From: Bradyrhizobium sp.
GTDB lineage: Bacteria; Pseudomonadota; Alphaproteobacteria; Rhizobiales; Xanthobacteraceae
DNA: 39,705 bases
Direction: 5' to 3'
Assembly: GCF_016213215.1 (NCBI RefSeq)
Contig: NZ_JACRAW010000158.1
Span: forward strand, 1 to 39,705
Part shown: positions 30,434 through 38,336 of the stretch, in pieces
Layout: every line of letters starts with the position of its first letter
Numbering within the stretch: position 1 is the first letter of the stretch
Program-made: the position numbers and the translations under genes
The notes under the pieces: model-generated
Told to the model about the DNA's origin: nothing
Database searches by the model: none
The model's input: the letters and a program-made list of their open reading frames with translations, nothing else

Positions 30434-31072
30434 TTACGTTTTGCGGTAGCGGATCAGCGAGAAATGGCCCATCGGCGGCATCGGACGGCGCTCGGCCAGG
30501 CTGACACCGCCATGTTTTGCCGCCCAGTTCACCAGGCGGGCCCATGGAAATTCCGGACGCCAGCCGAGGCGCCTGGCAAACGGAGCAAAGGCAAGCTCGA
30601 ACAAGCGGCGCGGTCCGCTCTCCGCTCCGATGTGATTGACCAGGATAAGTTCCCCGCCCGGCTTCAAGACGCGAAGGAATTCGTCCAGCGTTCCTTCCGG
30701 GTCGGGCACCGCGGTGATGACATACTGCGCGACCACCGCATCGAAGCAGCCATCTGCGAACGCCAGGTTCTTGGCGTCCATCACCGCAAGCAACTCGACA
30801 TTGGTCAGCTTGAGCAAGCGCACGCGCTGCTGCGCCTTGCGCAGCATCGGCTCGGAGATATCGACGCCGCACAGCCTGGTCGAGCGCGAATAATCCGACA
30901 GCGAAAGTCCGGTGCCGACCCCGACGTCGAGAATCCGGCCGCCGATCCTGTCGGCTACTTCGATAGTCGATTGACGACCCTGGTCGAAGACCTTGCCGAA
31001 GACGAGATCATAGACCGGCGCCCAGCGACCATACGCCTTCTCGACCCCCGCGCGGTCGATATCCGATGCCAT
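30434..31072 (-). CDS. Class I SAM-dependent methyltransferase, PmtA-like (phosphatidylethanolamine N-methyltransferase)
   Basis: This 212-residue soluble methyltransferase has motif I RILDVGVGTG (47-56), the acidic post-I residue in LCGVDIS, motif II DGCFDAVVAQYVITAVPDP, and post-motif LRVLKPGGELILVNHI. The sequence resembles the Rhodobacter-type PmtA/UbiE-like group that methylates phosphatidylethanolamine towards phosphatidylcholine, an important membrane lipid in rhizobia. ATG 31072 is preferred over a TTG at 31084. It lies 18 bp after mnmA in the same direction, so they may share a transcript. A ubiquinone-type methyltransferase is the main alternative. Confidence 0.82.
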   Translation of the reverse strand: MASDIDRAGVEKAYGRWAPVYDLVFGKVFDQGRQSTIEVADRIGGRILDVGVGTGLSLSDYSRSTRLCGVDISEPMLRKAQQRVRLLKLTNVELLAVMDAKNLAFADGCFDAVVAQYVITAVPDPEGTLDEFLRVLKPGGELILVNHIGAESGPRRLFELAFAPFARRLGWRPEFPWARLVNWAAKHGGVSLAERRPMPPMGHFSLIRYRKT

Positions 31073-31090
31073 GCCCCGCCCCAACCAGTT

Positions 31091-32278
31091 CTAGCCGCGC
31101 ACCGCCTCGACGAGTGGCCGCGTTGCGCGATCGGACGTCACGCGTCTGGCGTCAGCGCTATGGATAAAGCCGCCACCGAGCACGCGCGCCTGTCCTGAGG
31201 GCGCATCGTAGAAAACACAAGCCTGGCCGGGGGAGACCCCCTCCTCGCCCGCGATCAAGTCGACTTCGTATTGGCCGTTGCCGCCGCGCAGCCAGGCCGG
31301 CTGCGGCGCGCGGGTCGAGCGAACACGGACGAAGATCTCGAGGCCGTTGCCGATCGCGCGATCGATATCGCCATCACCGATCCAGTTGACGTCGCGCAGC
31401 ATGATGCGATTCATGCGCAGCGCCTCACGCGGGCCAACCACGACGCGGCGGGTCGCGGCTTCCAGGCGCACGACATAAAGCGGCGCTCCGGAAGCGATAC
31501 CGAGGCCGCGACGCTGGCCGACGGTGAAATTCGCAATGCCCTGGTGCTGGCCCAGCACGCGGCCATCAAGGTCGACGATTTCCCCGGGGTCCATCGCGTT
31601 CGGGCGCAATCGGGTGATGATGTCGGTATAACGTCCGGTCGGTACGAAGCAGATGTCCTGGCTGTCGTGCTTGTCGGCCACCGCAAGACCAAAGCGGCGC
31701 GCCAGCTCGCGCGTCTGGGCCTTGGTCATGTCGCCGAGCGGAAATCGCAGATAGTCGAGCTGCTCGCGCGTGGTTGCGAACAGGAAATAGCTCTGGTCGC
31801 GCTCGGCATCGGCTGCGCACACCAGCGCGCGCGAGCCGTCGGAAAGGCGGCGCGACGCCACGTAATGCCCGGTGGCGAGCGCCACCGCGCCGAGCTCCCG
31901 TGCCGTCTTGAGCAGGTCGCGAAATTTGATCGCGCGGTTGCATTCGATGCACGGGACCGGCGTCTCGCCGGAAGCATAGCTGTCGGCGAAATTGTCGATC
32001 ACCTGTTCGCGGAAGCGATCCTCGTAGTCGAGGACGTAATGCGGGATGCCGATCCGCGCGGCGACGTCCCGCGCGTCATGGATATCCTGGCCGGCGCAGC
32101 AGGCGCCCTTGCGATGGATCGCGGCACCATGGTCGTAGAGCTGCAGCGTGATCCCGACGACGTCGTAACCTTCGGACTTCAACAGGGCAGCCGTGGTCGA
32201 GGAATCGACGCCGCCCGACATCGCGACGACGACCCGTGTGTCCTGAGGACGGCCATCAAGATCCAGACTGTTGAGCAT
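31091..32278 (-). CDS. mnmA: tRNA-specific 2-thiouridylase MnmA
   Basis: This 395-residue enzyme installs the 2-thio group on U34 of tRNA Lys, Glu and Gln using ATP and persulfide sulfur. The PP-loop AMSGGVDSS is at residues 19-27. The catalytic cysteine pair is Cys113 (PCIECNRAIKF) and Cys211 (DSQDICFVP), matching E. coli Cys102/Cys199. The C-terminal beta-barrel contains FTVGQRRGLGI. ATG 32278 (MLNSLDLDGRPQDTR) gives the usual alphaproteobacterial length; the frame stays open to 32467 but without similarity. The SD is weak. It is divergent from fliK across a 329-bp gap. Confidence 0.95.
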   Translation of the reverse strand: MLNSLDLDGRPQDTRVVVAMSGGVDSSTTAALLKSEGYDVVGITLQLYDHGAAIHRKGACCAGQDIHDARDVAARIGIPHYVLDYEDRFREQVIDNFADSYASGETPVPCIECNRAIKFRDLLKTARELGAVALATGHYVASRRLSDGSRALVCAADAERDQSYFLFATTREQLDYLRFPLGDMTKAQTRELARRFGLAVADKHDSQDICFVPTGRYTDIITRLRPNAMDPGEIVDLDGRVLGQHQGIANFTVGQRRGLGIASGAPLYVVRLEAATRRVVVGPREALRMNRIMLRDVNWIGDGDIDRAIGNGLEIFVRVRSTRAPQPAWLRGGNGQYEVDLIAGEEGVSPGQACVFYDAPSGQARVLGGGFIHSADARRVTSDRATRPLVEAVRG

Positions 32279-32461
32279 GGTTCCGGTTACTGGTGCGATC
32301 GCGTTTCCTCCCACGATCAGAAAGCCCTTCTTGGGAAAAGCCGACGGCGCACGGAACCTAGGCGGTTCCGGAGTCGGCTTGCCCGGTCGAAAACGGCTGC
32401 TGCTCTTTAATATAGGCCGTATTTCCACGAAGCAATCGTACCGCGGGGTTTTGCTGGACCG

Positions 32462-32476
32462 CGGCAAATCTTGCCG
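32462..32476. promoter_or_regulatory. Palindrome upstream of the fliK sigma-54 promoter, enhancer candidate
   Basis: CGGCAA-ATC-TTGCCG is a perfect inverted repeat. It lies about 110 bp upstream of the transcription start predicted from the -24/-12 promoter, a normal distance for an activator of sigma-54 polymerase. The surrounding CCGCGGCAAATC resembles the CGGCA-type flagellar (ftr) elements bound by FlbD in Caulobacter. FlbD is encoded at the end of the window. Function is inferred. Confidence 0.5.
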
Positions 32477-32557
32477 GCAGGCAGAAAAGGAGGACTCGGA
32501 GACCTCCCGGCCAAAAACTAAGTCACTGAATCTACGACATAATTTATTATTCGAGAG

Positions 32558-32573
32558 TGGCCTGGTCCTTGCT
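32558..32573 (+). promoter_or_regulatory. Sigma-54 (-24/-12) promoter of fliK
   Basis: TGGC-CTGGTCC-TTGCT matches the sigma-54 consensus TGGC-N7-TTGCW exactly at the invariant GG and GC with correct spacing. Transcription would begin near 32584, 24 nt before the fliK GTG, leaving the SD AGGGG (32596-32600) in the leader. It follows an AT-rich stretch (32535-32551). No gene is visible in 32279-32607. Confidence 0.78.
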
Positions 32574-32607
32574 CCCCTTCTGCCAAGTCTATTGCAGGGG
32601 ACAATCC

Positions 32608-34269
32608 GTGTTCAGCGTTACCTCCGAATTAGCCGCAAGCCTGTCGTTCCAGGCCGCGCCCAAGTCTACCCGGTCCGAACCGGGGCAGGGCCGTGCCGAT
32701 TTTTCCGCGCTGGTCGATAGCAATCTCCCTGCCGAAAAAGCGCCCGCTCCCACCAATCAAGCAGACCAAAGCTCAGCGCCGCGGCGAGCCGACGGCCGTT
32801 CGTCGGCCCCGGACAAGAGCGCCTCCAACAGCAGGTCAGCTGATCAGGCCGCGGCCGACAGCCAGACGACCGATACCCCAGCTTCCACGCCGTCGGCCAA
32901 CTCCAATAATGGGGACTCCGCCAAATCTGAGCAGCCTGATGCAAAATCGGACGCATCCAAGCCGGAGGGCCTGAAGGCGGCCGTGACGGTCAACATCGAC
33001 CCTTCCGTTTCGGGATCGAAGGACGCAACGGACTCCACCCAGCAGGATGCCACCTCGCCCGCCACGCCGGATCCGACGGCTGCGGTGATTGCCGTCGTCA
33101 TTGCACCGCCAGCCGTGGTGCCGACCGATGCGAGTCAGGCTGCGGCCAATTCGAACGCCCCGCTTGCCATTGCGGCCGCCGGCCTTGCGGCAAGCGCGTC
33201 GACCGCGGCGCAGTTGACCTCCCCGACGCCGGCCAAAGCTGACCCGGATGCAGTCGCGCCAACAACCGCTGAAACCACCGCTCCGGCACCGGCGGTCGAC
33301 GTTACGGCACCGACAAAGCCGGCGGTCCAGACCAACGCAAGCGCGATCGTCGCGGCGGCAGGAGCCAAGCAGGATGTGGCTCCGCAAACTGACGCTGTGA
33401 ACGCCGAGGCGGCGTCGAATGGTGCGGCCAATGCGCCGATCCAGCCCACACCGGTCAAGAGTGCGGCCAAGAGTCACACCAAAGTGTCGCCAGCAAATCT
33501 TGCGAGTGGGTCGGATGCTTCAACCGCCGAGCCGGCGTCAGCCGACGCCGGACCGGCAAGCCCTGCGGCAGCCGCAACGCCGGACGCCTCACCGGGTCCT
33601 TCCGGCGCAAAGGGACAAGGCAACACCGACCTGGTTGCCGTGAAACCCCAGGCGTCGGACGGCGCGCCGTCGACCGCCTCATTCGCCGCCCCTGGCCATG
33701 ATCACGTTTCGATGACCGTGGCGACAGACAGCCCATCCGACGCGGGCATGCCGGCCACTTCGACCATGCAGCCGCAGCTTTCGTCCGTGGCAACGACCAC
33801 CGCCGCTTCAACCTCGACCTTGGGGGTTGCGACGCCCGGTACCTCCGCGGTGCCGCTCAGCGGGCTGCCGATCGAGATCGCCGCCTCGGTGCGCAGCGGC
33901 AAGACTCGTTTCGACGTCAGGCTCGACCCCGCCGATCTCGGCCGCATCGACGTCCGCATCTCCGTGGATCGCAACGGCCAGATCATCTCGCACCTGACGG
34001 TCGAGAAACCGGAGACTCTCGCCATGCTGCAGCAGGACGCGCCCCAGCTGCAACGTGCACTCGACGATGCCGGGTTGAAGACCGGAAGCAACGGCCTTCA
34101 GTTCAGCCTGCGCGATCAATCCTCGTCCGGACAGAACAACGGCAACGACAACAGCGGCAACGCCCGCCGCCTGATCATCACCGAGGACGAGGCGGTGCCC
34201 GCCGCGGTGGCCGGACGCAATTACGGTCGCATGCTCGGTTCGAGCGGCGGCATTGATATCAGAGTCTGA
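32608..34269 (+). CDS. fliK: Flagellar hook-length control protein FliK
   Basis: This 553-residue protein is exported by the flagellar type III system as a molecular ruler that ends hook growth and switches export specificity. Residues about 1-420 are low-complexity, rich in Ala, Ser, Thr, Pro, Asp and Lys, as expected for the ruler part. The conserved C-terminal Flg_hook domain spans about 420-515 (RFDVRLDPADLGRIDVRISV, then LTVEKPETLAMLQQD, LQRALDDAGLK). GTG 32608 is selected because AGGGG is 7 nt upstream and the predicted sigma-54 start at about 32584 excludes the longer frame from 32557. It is followed after 11 bp by flgD. Confidence 0.9.
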   Translation: MFSVTSELAASLSFQAAPKSTRSEPGQGRADFSALVDSNLPAEKAPAPTNQADQSSAPRRADGRSSAPDKSASNSRSADQAAADSQTTDTPASTPSANSNNGDSAKSEQPDAKSDASKPEGLKAAVTVNIDPSVSGSKDATDSTQQDATSPATPDPTAAVIAVVIAPPAVVPTDASQAAANSNAPLAIAAAGLAASASTAAQLTSPTPAKADPDAVAPTTAETTAPAPAVDVTAPTKPAVQTNASAIVAAAGAKQDVAPQTDAVNAEAASNGAANAPIQPTPVKSAAKSHTKVSPANLASGSDASTAEPASADAGPASPAAAATPDASPGPSGAKGQGNTDLVAVKPQASDGAPSTASFAAPGHDHVSMTVATDSPSDAGMPATSTMQPQLSSVATTTAASTSTLGVATPGTSAVPLSGLPIEIAASVRSGKTRFDVRLDPADLGRIDVRISVDRNGQIISHLTVEKPETLAMLQQDAPQLQRALDDAGLKTGSNGLQFSLRDQSSSGQNNGNDNSGNARRLIITEDEAVPAAVAGRNYGRMLGSSGGIDIRV

Positions 34270-34280
34270 GGAGTACGGAC

Positions 34281-34976
34281 ATGGCAACCACCGCAGCAGT
34301 AACGGCCCCTGGAGTCGTCTCGGGAACGACGCCGACTTCCTCGAGCTCCTCCAACTCGAGCCTGAACTCGACGACCGGCACCACGCTGGCCGGCAATTTC
34401 CAGACCTTTCTGATGCTGCTGACCACCCAGCTGCAGAATCAGAGCCCGCTCGATCCGCTGGACACCAACCAGTTCACCCAGCAGCTCGTGCAGTTCGCCC
34501 AAGTCGAGCAGCAGCTCAAGACCAACGAGGAACTGAAGACGCTGGTGGCGATGCAGCAGGCAGTCCAGGCCACGCAGGCCCTGGGCTTCGTCGGCAAGAC
34601 GGCCGTGGTCGACGGCTCGACCACCGCGCTCAGCAATTCAAAGGCGACCTGGGAGCTCAACATCAAGAGCGCTTCGACGGTGAACATCACCATCACCAAC
34701 AGCAGCGGCCAGACTGTGTTCACCGGCAAGTACAGCGCGAACGCGGGCGACAGCCAGCCCTTCACCTGGAACGGCCAGGGCAATGACGGGACTCAATTGC
34801 CGGATGGCAAGTACACGCTTACCGCCAGTGCCGTTGACTCCTCCGGCACGTCGGTAGGTGTAGCCACTCAGATCCAGGGCACCGTCAGCTCGGTCGATCT
34901 GACCCAGTCCCCGCCGCTCTTGATGATCAACGGCCAGAGCTACACCGTGAGCCAGGTCAAAGCCATCGTGGGCTGA
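34281..34976 (+). CDS. flgD: Flagellar hook assembly (hook-capping) protein FlgD
   Basis: This 231-residue protein is the hook cap that guides FlgE polymerization at the rod tip. A Ser/Thr/Asn-rich N-terminus is followed by the conserved FlgD_N motif FLMLLTTQLQNQSPLDPLD and TNQFTQQLVQFAQVEQQLK (about 44-80), then the FlgD tudor/Ig-like C-terminal part with FTWNGQGNDGTQLPDGKYTL. GAGGAG precedes ATG 34281. It lies 11 bp after fliK, so both are probably driven by the sigma-54 promoter at 32558. There is no cleavable signal peptide, as expected for a type III substrate. Confidence 0.95.
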   Translation: MATTAAVTAPGVVSGTTPTSSSSSNSSLNSTTGTTLAGNFQTFLMLLTTQLQNQSPLDPLDTNQFTQQLVQFAQVEQQLKTNEELKTLVAMQQAVQATQALGFVGKTAVVDGSTTALSNSKATWELNIKSASTVNITITNSSGQTVFTGKYSANAGDSQPFTWNGQGNDGTQLPDGKYTLTASAVDSSGTSVGVATQIQGTVSSVDLTQSPPLLMINGQSYTVSQVKAIVG

Positions 34977-35013
34977 CGGCACCGCCCTCCCGCGGCGCGC
35001 TCGATTGATCGAG

Positions 35014-35035
35014 GAGCCGGCCTTTCACTCGGCTC
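35014..35035. terminator. Possible stem-loop after flgD
   Basis: GAGCCG (35014-35019) and CGGCTC (35030-35035) form a 6-bp stem with a 10-nt loop, 38 bp after the flgD stop. Nearby CTCGATTGATCGAG and CTCGATCGAG add alternative pairing. There is no T-run, so termination is uncertain. Confidence 0.35.
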
Positions 35036-35169
35036 GATCGAGCTCAAATCGCGCTGTTCCTGGCGTTTTCAAGGAGATTTGTATTGAAGCCTTAGGCTTA
35101 GCCAAATTTTAAGCCGCCTGACTTAGGGTGGTGATGTGAGTTCAGTGGTTGAGAGTTTGTGAGTACGCC

Positions 35170-35445
35170 ATGACAGAACCCCATCGCCCGAGGGTGAAAT
35201 ACGTCATCGGGCCCGACGGCAGCCCGTTGACGATCGCGGACCTACCCGCGCCGGGAACCAAACGGTGGGTCATTCGCCGTAAAGCCGAAGTGGTCGCGGC
35301 AGTCCGCGGCGGTCTCCTCTCCTTGGAAGAGGCCTGCAGCCGCTATACGCTGACGGTCGACGAATTCCTGTCCTGGCAATTTTCCATCGACCAGCATGGC
35401 CTTGCGGGTCTGCGTACTACCCGGATCCAGCAGTACCGGCAGTAA
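35170..35445 (+). CDS. sciP: SciP-like CtrA inhibitor (DUF1153)
   Basis: This 91-residue DNA-binding protein is of the DUF1153 family. In Caulobacter, SciP (about 90 residues) binds CtrA and blocks CtrA-activated transcription, including flagellar genes, in G1 cells. The sequence RPRVKYVIGPDGSPLTIADLP, then RWVIRRKAEVVAAVRGGLLS and a helix-turn-helix EEACSRYTLTVDEFLSWQ, is highly characteristic. ATG 35170 (MTEPHRPR) is chosen from family length; the SD is weak (GAG). It has its own strong terminator at 35472, which separates it from fliF. It sits between flgD and fliF, inside the system it would regulate. Confidence 0.93.
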   Translation: MTEPHRPRVKYVIGPDGSPLTIADLPAPGTKRWVIRRKAEVVAAVRGGLLSLEEACSRYTLTVDEFLSWQFSIDQHGLAGLRTTRIQQYRQ

Positions 35446-35471
35446 GGCTCCCGGAAATACCCAGTTTGATG

Positions 35472-35504
35472 AAAATCGGCATCGCCCCGCGATGCCGATT
35501 TTTT
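35472..35504 (+). terminator. Rho-independent terminator of sciP
   Basis: AAAATCGGCATCG (35472-35484) pairs perfectly with CGATGCCGATTTT (35490-35502) around a CCCCG loop, and the T-run TTTTTT (35499-35504) follows. It lies 27 bp after the sciP stop. Confidence 0.9.
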
Positions 35505-35531
35505 CCATTTTTCGCGCTTTGGCGCGATCCC

Positions 35532-35545
35532 TTAACCTTCGTTAA
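35532..35545. promoter_or_regulatory. CtrA-like site upstream of fliF
   Basis: TTAACCTTCGTTAACC holds two TTAA half-sites (35532-35535, 35542-35545) separated by 6 nt. The CtrA consensus is TTAA-N7-TTAA, so this is one base short of ideal. It lies about 70 bp upstream of the fliF start, where CtrA activates class II flagellar promoters in Caulobacter. Confidence 0.5.
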
Positions 35546-35566
35546 CCATATGGAAACTATCACCTA

Positions 35567-35579
35567 GGCAATAATTGCC
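35567..35579. promoter_or_regulatory. Palindrome in the fliF leader/promoter
   Basis: GGCAAT-A-ATTGCC is a perfect inverted repeat about 20 bp downstream of the CtrA-like site and 36 bp before fliF. It overlaps the place where a -10 element would fall (CAATAAT), so it may be an operator. Confidence 0.35.
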
Positions 35580-35615
35580 CAGTCGGCCGCTCGGCCGAAT
35601 CTTCGGGGCAGTGGC

Positions 35616-37244
35616 TTGCAAGGTCTGTTGGACTTCTTGAAAAGTCTCGGCGCGGCGCGCATGGGCGCGATGGTCGCGGTCTCGGCCGCGCTGATCGGCT
35701 TCTTCGCGTTTCTCATCATGCGGGTCACCACCCCGCAGATGACGACGCTGTTCACCGATCTCAGCATCGAGGATTCCTCCAGCATCATCAAGGATCTGGA
35801 GCGCCAGGGCATCACCTTTGAGCTGCGCAATGAAGGCAGCAGCATCATGGTGCCCAAGGACAAGGTCACCCGTCTGCGCATGAAGCTCGCCGAGGGCGGC
35901 CTGCCCAAGGGAGGCGGCGTCGGATATGAGATCTTCGACAAGTCCGACGCGCTGGGCACCACGAGCTTCGTCCAGAACATCAACCACCTGCGCGCCCTGG
36001 AAGGGGAGCTTGCCCGCACTATCCGCGCCATCGACCGCGTCCAGGCTGCCCGGGTGCATCTGGTACTGCCGGAGCGGCCACTGTTCGCGCGCGAAGCGCC
36101 CGAACCGTCGGCTTCGATCGTGGTCCGGGTGAGGGGCGCGCTGGAGCCGCAGCAGATTCGCGCCATCCGGCACGTCGTCGCCTCCGCGGTGAACGGGCTG
36201 AAGCCGCAGCGGGTCTCGATCGTCGACGAAGCCGGCCAGCTTTTGGCGGACGGGGCAGCCAGCGATCCGGACCAGAGCATCGGCGACGAACGCCGCGCCA
36301 CCTTCGAGAAACGGATGCGCAAGCAGGTCGAAGACATCGTGTCCTCGGTGGTGGGCGCCGGCCGGGCCCGCGTCCAGCTGTCCGCCGATTTCGACTTCAA
36401 CAAGATCACGCAGACGTCCGACCGCTTTGATCCCGAAGGACGCGTGCTGCGCTCGAGCCAGACGCGTGAGGAAAGCAGCGTCACGGCGGAAAACAACGGC
36501 CAGGTCACGGTCAACAACGAACTGCCGGGCAACCAGCCCGGCACCAACCCTCAGGCCGCGCGCGATCAGAGCAAGAAGAGCGAAGAGACCAACAACTACG
36601 AGATCTCCCGCACCACCAAGACCGAAGTCACCGAGGTTGGCCGGGTTAACCGCATCTCCGTCGCCGTGCTGGTCGACGGCATCTATGCCAAGAACGAAAA
36701 GGGCGATCTGGTCTACCAGGAGCGCGGCAAGGAGCAGCTCGACCGAATCGCGACGCTGGTGCGCTCCGCGATCGGCTTCGACCAGAAACGCGGGGACCAG
36801 GTCGAGGTCGTCAATCTTCGCTTTGCCGAAGCGCCCGCGGCCCCCCCTATTGCCGAGCCGACCGGCTTGCTCGGGATGCTTCAGTTCACCAAGGATGACG
36901 TCATGTACGTCATCGAGCTCGGCGTGATGGTGCTGCTCGGCCTTGTGGTGATGTTCATGGTGATCCGGCCGCTGGTCCGCCGCATCCTCGCTGCCGACGA
37001 AATGGCAGCCCTCACCGCCGCGCGGAACATGCCGGCAATCATCGACGAGAGCGGCCATTCGGCCAACCCCGCCGCCCAGGCGTCGCTCGCCCACGGCAAC
37101 GCCACTGCGCAGATGATCGATGTCGCCCAGGTTCAGGGCCAGGTCCACGCGCAGTCGGTACACCGCGTGGGCGAACTGGCCGAGCGCAATCCCAACGAAA
37201 CCGTCACCATCATCCGCCAATGGCTGGCCGAACCCGCGAAGTGA
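35616..37244 (+). CDS. fliF: Flagellar MS-ring protein FliF
   Basis: This 542-residue inner-membrane protein forms the MS ring, the base of the flagellar motor. The first transmembrane helix is at about residues 16-36 (MGAMVAVSAALIGFFAFLIM). The periplasmic ring-building motifs include YLMC-like GGGVGYEIFDKSDALGTTSF and the variable region near 290-330. The second helix is at about 428-448 (VMYVIELGVMVLLGLVVMFM), and the cytoplasmic tail that binds FliG ends in ETVTIIRQWLAEP. The start is a TTG at 35616 with only a weak GGGGC upstream. QGLLDFLKSLGAAR matches typical family N-termini, and no ATG exists before Met16. It leads the fliF-G-H-N-flbD series. Confidence 0.95.
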   Translation: MQGLLDFLKSLGAARMGAMVAVSAALIGFFAFLIMRVTTPQMTTLFTDLSIEDSSSIIKDLERQGITFELRNEGSSIMVPKDKVTRLRMKLAEGGLPKGGGVGYEIFDKSDALGTTSFVQNINHLRALEGELARTIRAIDRVQAARVHLVLPERPLFAREAPEPSASIVVRVRGALEPQQIRAIRHVVASAVNGLKPQRVSIVDEAGQLLADGAASDPDQSIGDERRATFEKRMRKQVEDIVSSVVGAGRARVQLSADFDFNKITQTSDRFDPEGRVLRSSQTREESSVTAENNGQVTVNNELPGNQPGTNPQAARDQSKKSEETNNYEISRTTKTEVTEVGRVNRISVAVLVDGIYAKNEKGDLVYQERGKEQLDRIATLVRSAIGFDQKRGDQVEVVNLRFAEAPAAPPIAEPTGLLGMLQFTKDDVMYVIELGVMVLLGLVVMFMVIRPLVRRILAADEMAALTAARNMPAIIDESGHSANPAAQASLAHGNATAQMIDVAQVQGQVHAQSVHRVGELAERNPNETVTIIRQWLAEPAK

Positions 37245-37250
37245 TCTGAG

Positions 37251-38336
37251 ATGTCCGCCGTACCGCAGACCGCCAATTCCAGCGACATCACCAGCGTCAT
37301 AGCGACGCTCGGGGCCCGTCAAAGCAGCCGTGCCAAGAGCGAACCGATATCCGGCTCCAGGCGTGCCGCGATCCTGATGCTGGCATTGGGCGACCAATAT
37401 GGCGGCAAGATCTGGTCCATGCTCGACGATGAAGAAGTCCGCCAGATCTCGTTCGAGATGTCGTCGCTCGGCACCGTCGAAGCCGAAGTGGTCGAGGACA
37501 TGCTGCTCGAATTCGTCTCGCGGATGTCGGCCTCCGGCGCCCTGATGGGAAATTTCGACGCCACGGAGCGGCTGTTGCAGCAACACCTGGCGCCGGAGCG
37601 GGTGACCGGCATCATGGACGAAATCCGCGGCCCCGCCGGCCGCAACATGTGGGAGAAGCTTTCCAACGTTCAGGAGGAGGTTCTCGCCAACTATCTCAAG
37701 AACGAATACCCCCAGACCGTCGCGGTGGTGCTGTCGAAACTGAAGCCGGAGCACGCCGCGCGCGTCCTTGCCATCCTGCCCGAAGAGCTGGCGCTCGACG
37801 TCGTGAACCGCATGCTCAGGATGGAAGCGGTGCAGAAGGAGGTCATCGAGCGCGTCGAGCAGACGCTGCGCACCGAATTCATGTCGAACCTGTCGCAGAC
37901 CAGGCGCCGCGACGCCCATGAGGTGATGGCGGAAATCTTCAACAACTTCGACCGCCAGACCGAAACCCGATTCATCACGGCGCTCGAGGAAGACAACCGG
38001 GACTCGGCCGAGCGCATCAAGGCGCTGATGTTCACCTTCGACGACCTGGTCAAGCTCGACTCCGGCTCGGCTCAGACCCTGATGCGCCATGTCGACAAGG
38101 ACAAGCTCGGAGTGGCGCTCAAGAGCGCCAACGAGGAGGTGCGCAATTTCTTTTTCAGCAACATGTCCTCGCGCGCCGCCAAGATGCTGCAGGACGACAT
38201 GGCGGCCATGGGCCCGGTCCGCCTGCGCGACGTCGACGAGGCGCAGGCTCTCCTCGTCAACCTCGCCAAGGACCTCGCCGCCAAGGGCGAAATCATGCTG
38301 TCCAAGAACCGTGCCGACGACGAACTGGTGTACTGA
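37251..38336 (+). CDS. fliG: Flagellar motor switch protein FliG
   Basis: This 361-residue C-ring protein couples rotor to stator. The N-domain begins SGSRRAAILMLALGDQYGGKIW and binds FliF. The middle domain has the EHPQT-like segment NEYPQTVAVVLSKLKPEHAA. The C-domain carries the charged torque helix region DDLVKLDSGSAQTLMRHVDK and RDVDEAQ. It starts 6 bp after fliF and its stop overlaps the start of fliH by 1 base (TGATG). It is somewhat longer than E. coli FliG because of an N-terminal extension of about 35 residues, common in alphaproteobacteria. Confidence 0.96.
   Translation: MSAVPQTANSSDITSVIATLGARQSSRAKSEPISGSRRAAILMLALGDQYGGKIWSMLDDEEVRQISFEMSSLGTVEAEVVEDMLLEFVSRMSASGALMGNFDATERLLQQHLAPERVTGIMDEIRGPAGRNMWEKLSNVQEEVLANYLKNEYPQTVAVVLSKLKPEHAARVLAILPEELALDVVNRMLRMEAVQKEVIERVEQTLRTEFMSNLSQTRRRDAHEVMAEIFNNFDRQTETRFITALEEDNRDSAERIKALMFTFDDLVKLDSGSAQTLMRHVDKDKLGVALKSANEEVRNFFFSNMSSRAAKMLQDDMAAMGPVRLRDVDEAQALLVNLAKDLAAKGEIMLSKNRADDELVY

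Noticed and set aside
32557..32607. An extended fliK start at GTG 32557
   Set aside because: This codon overlaps the -24 element of the sigma-54 promoter and lacks an SD; the GTG at 32608 has one at correct spacing.
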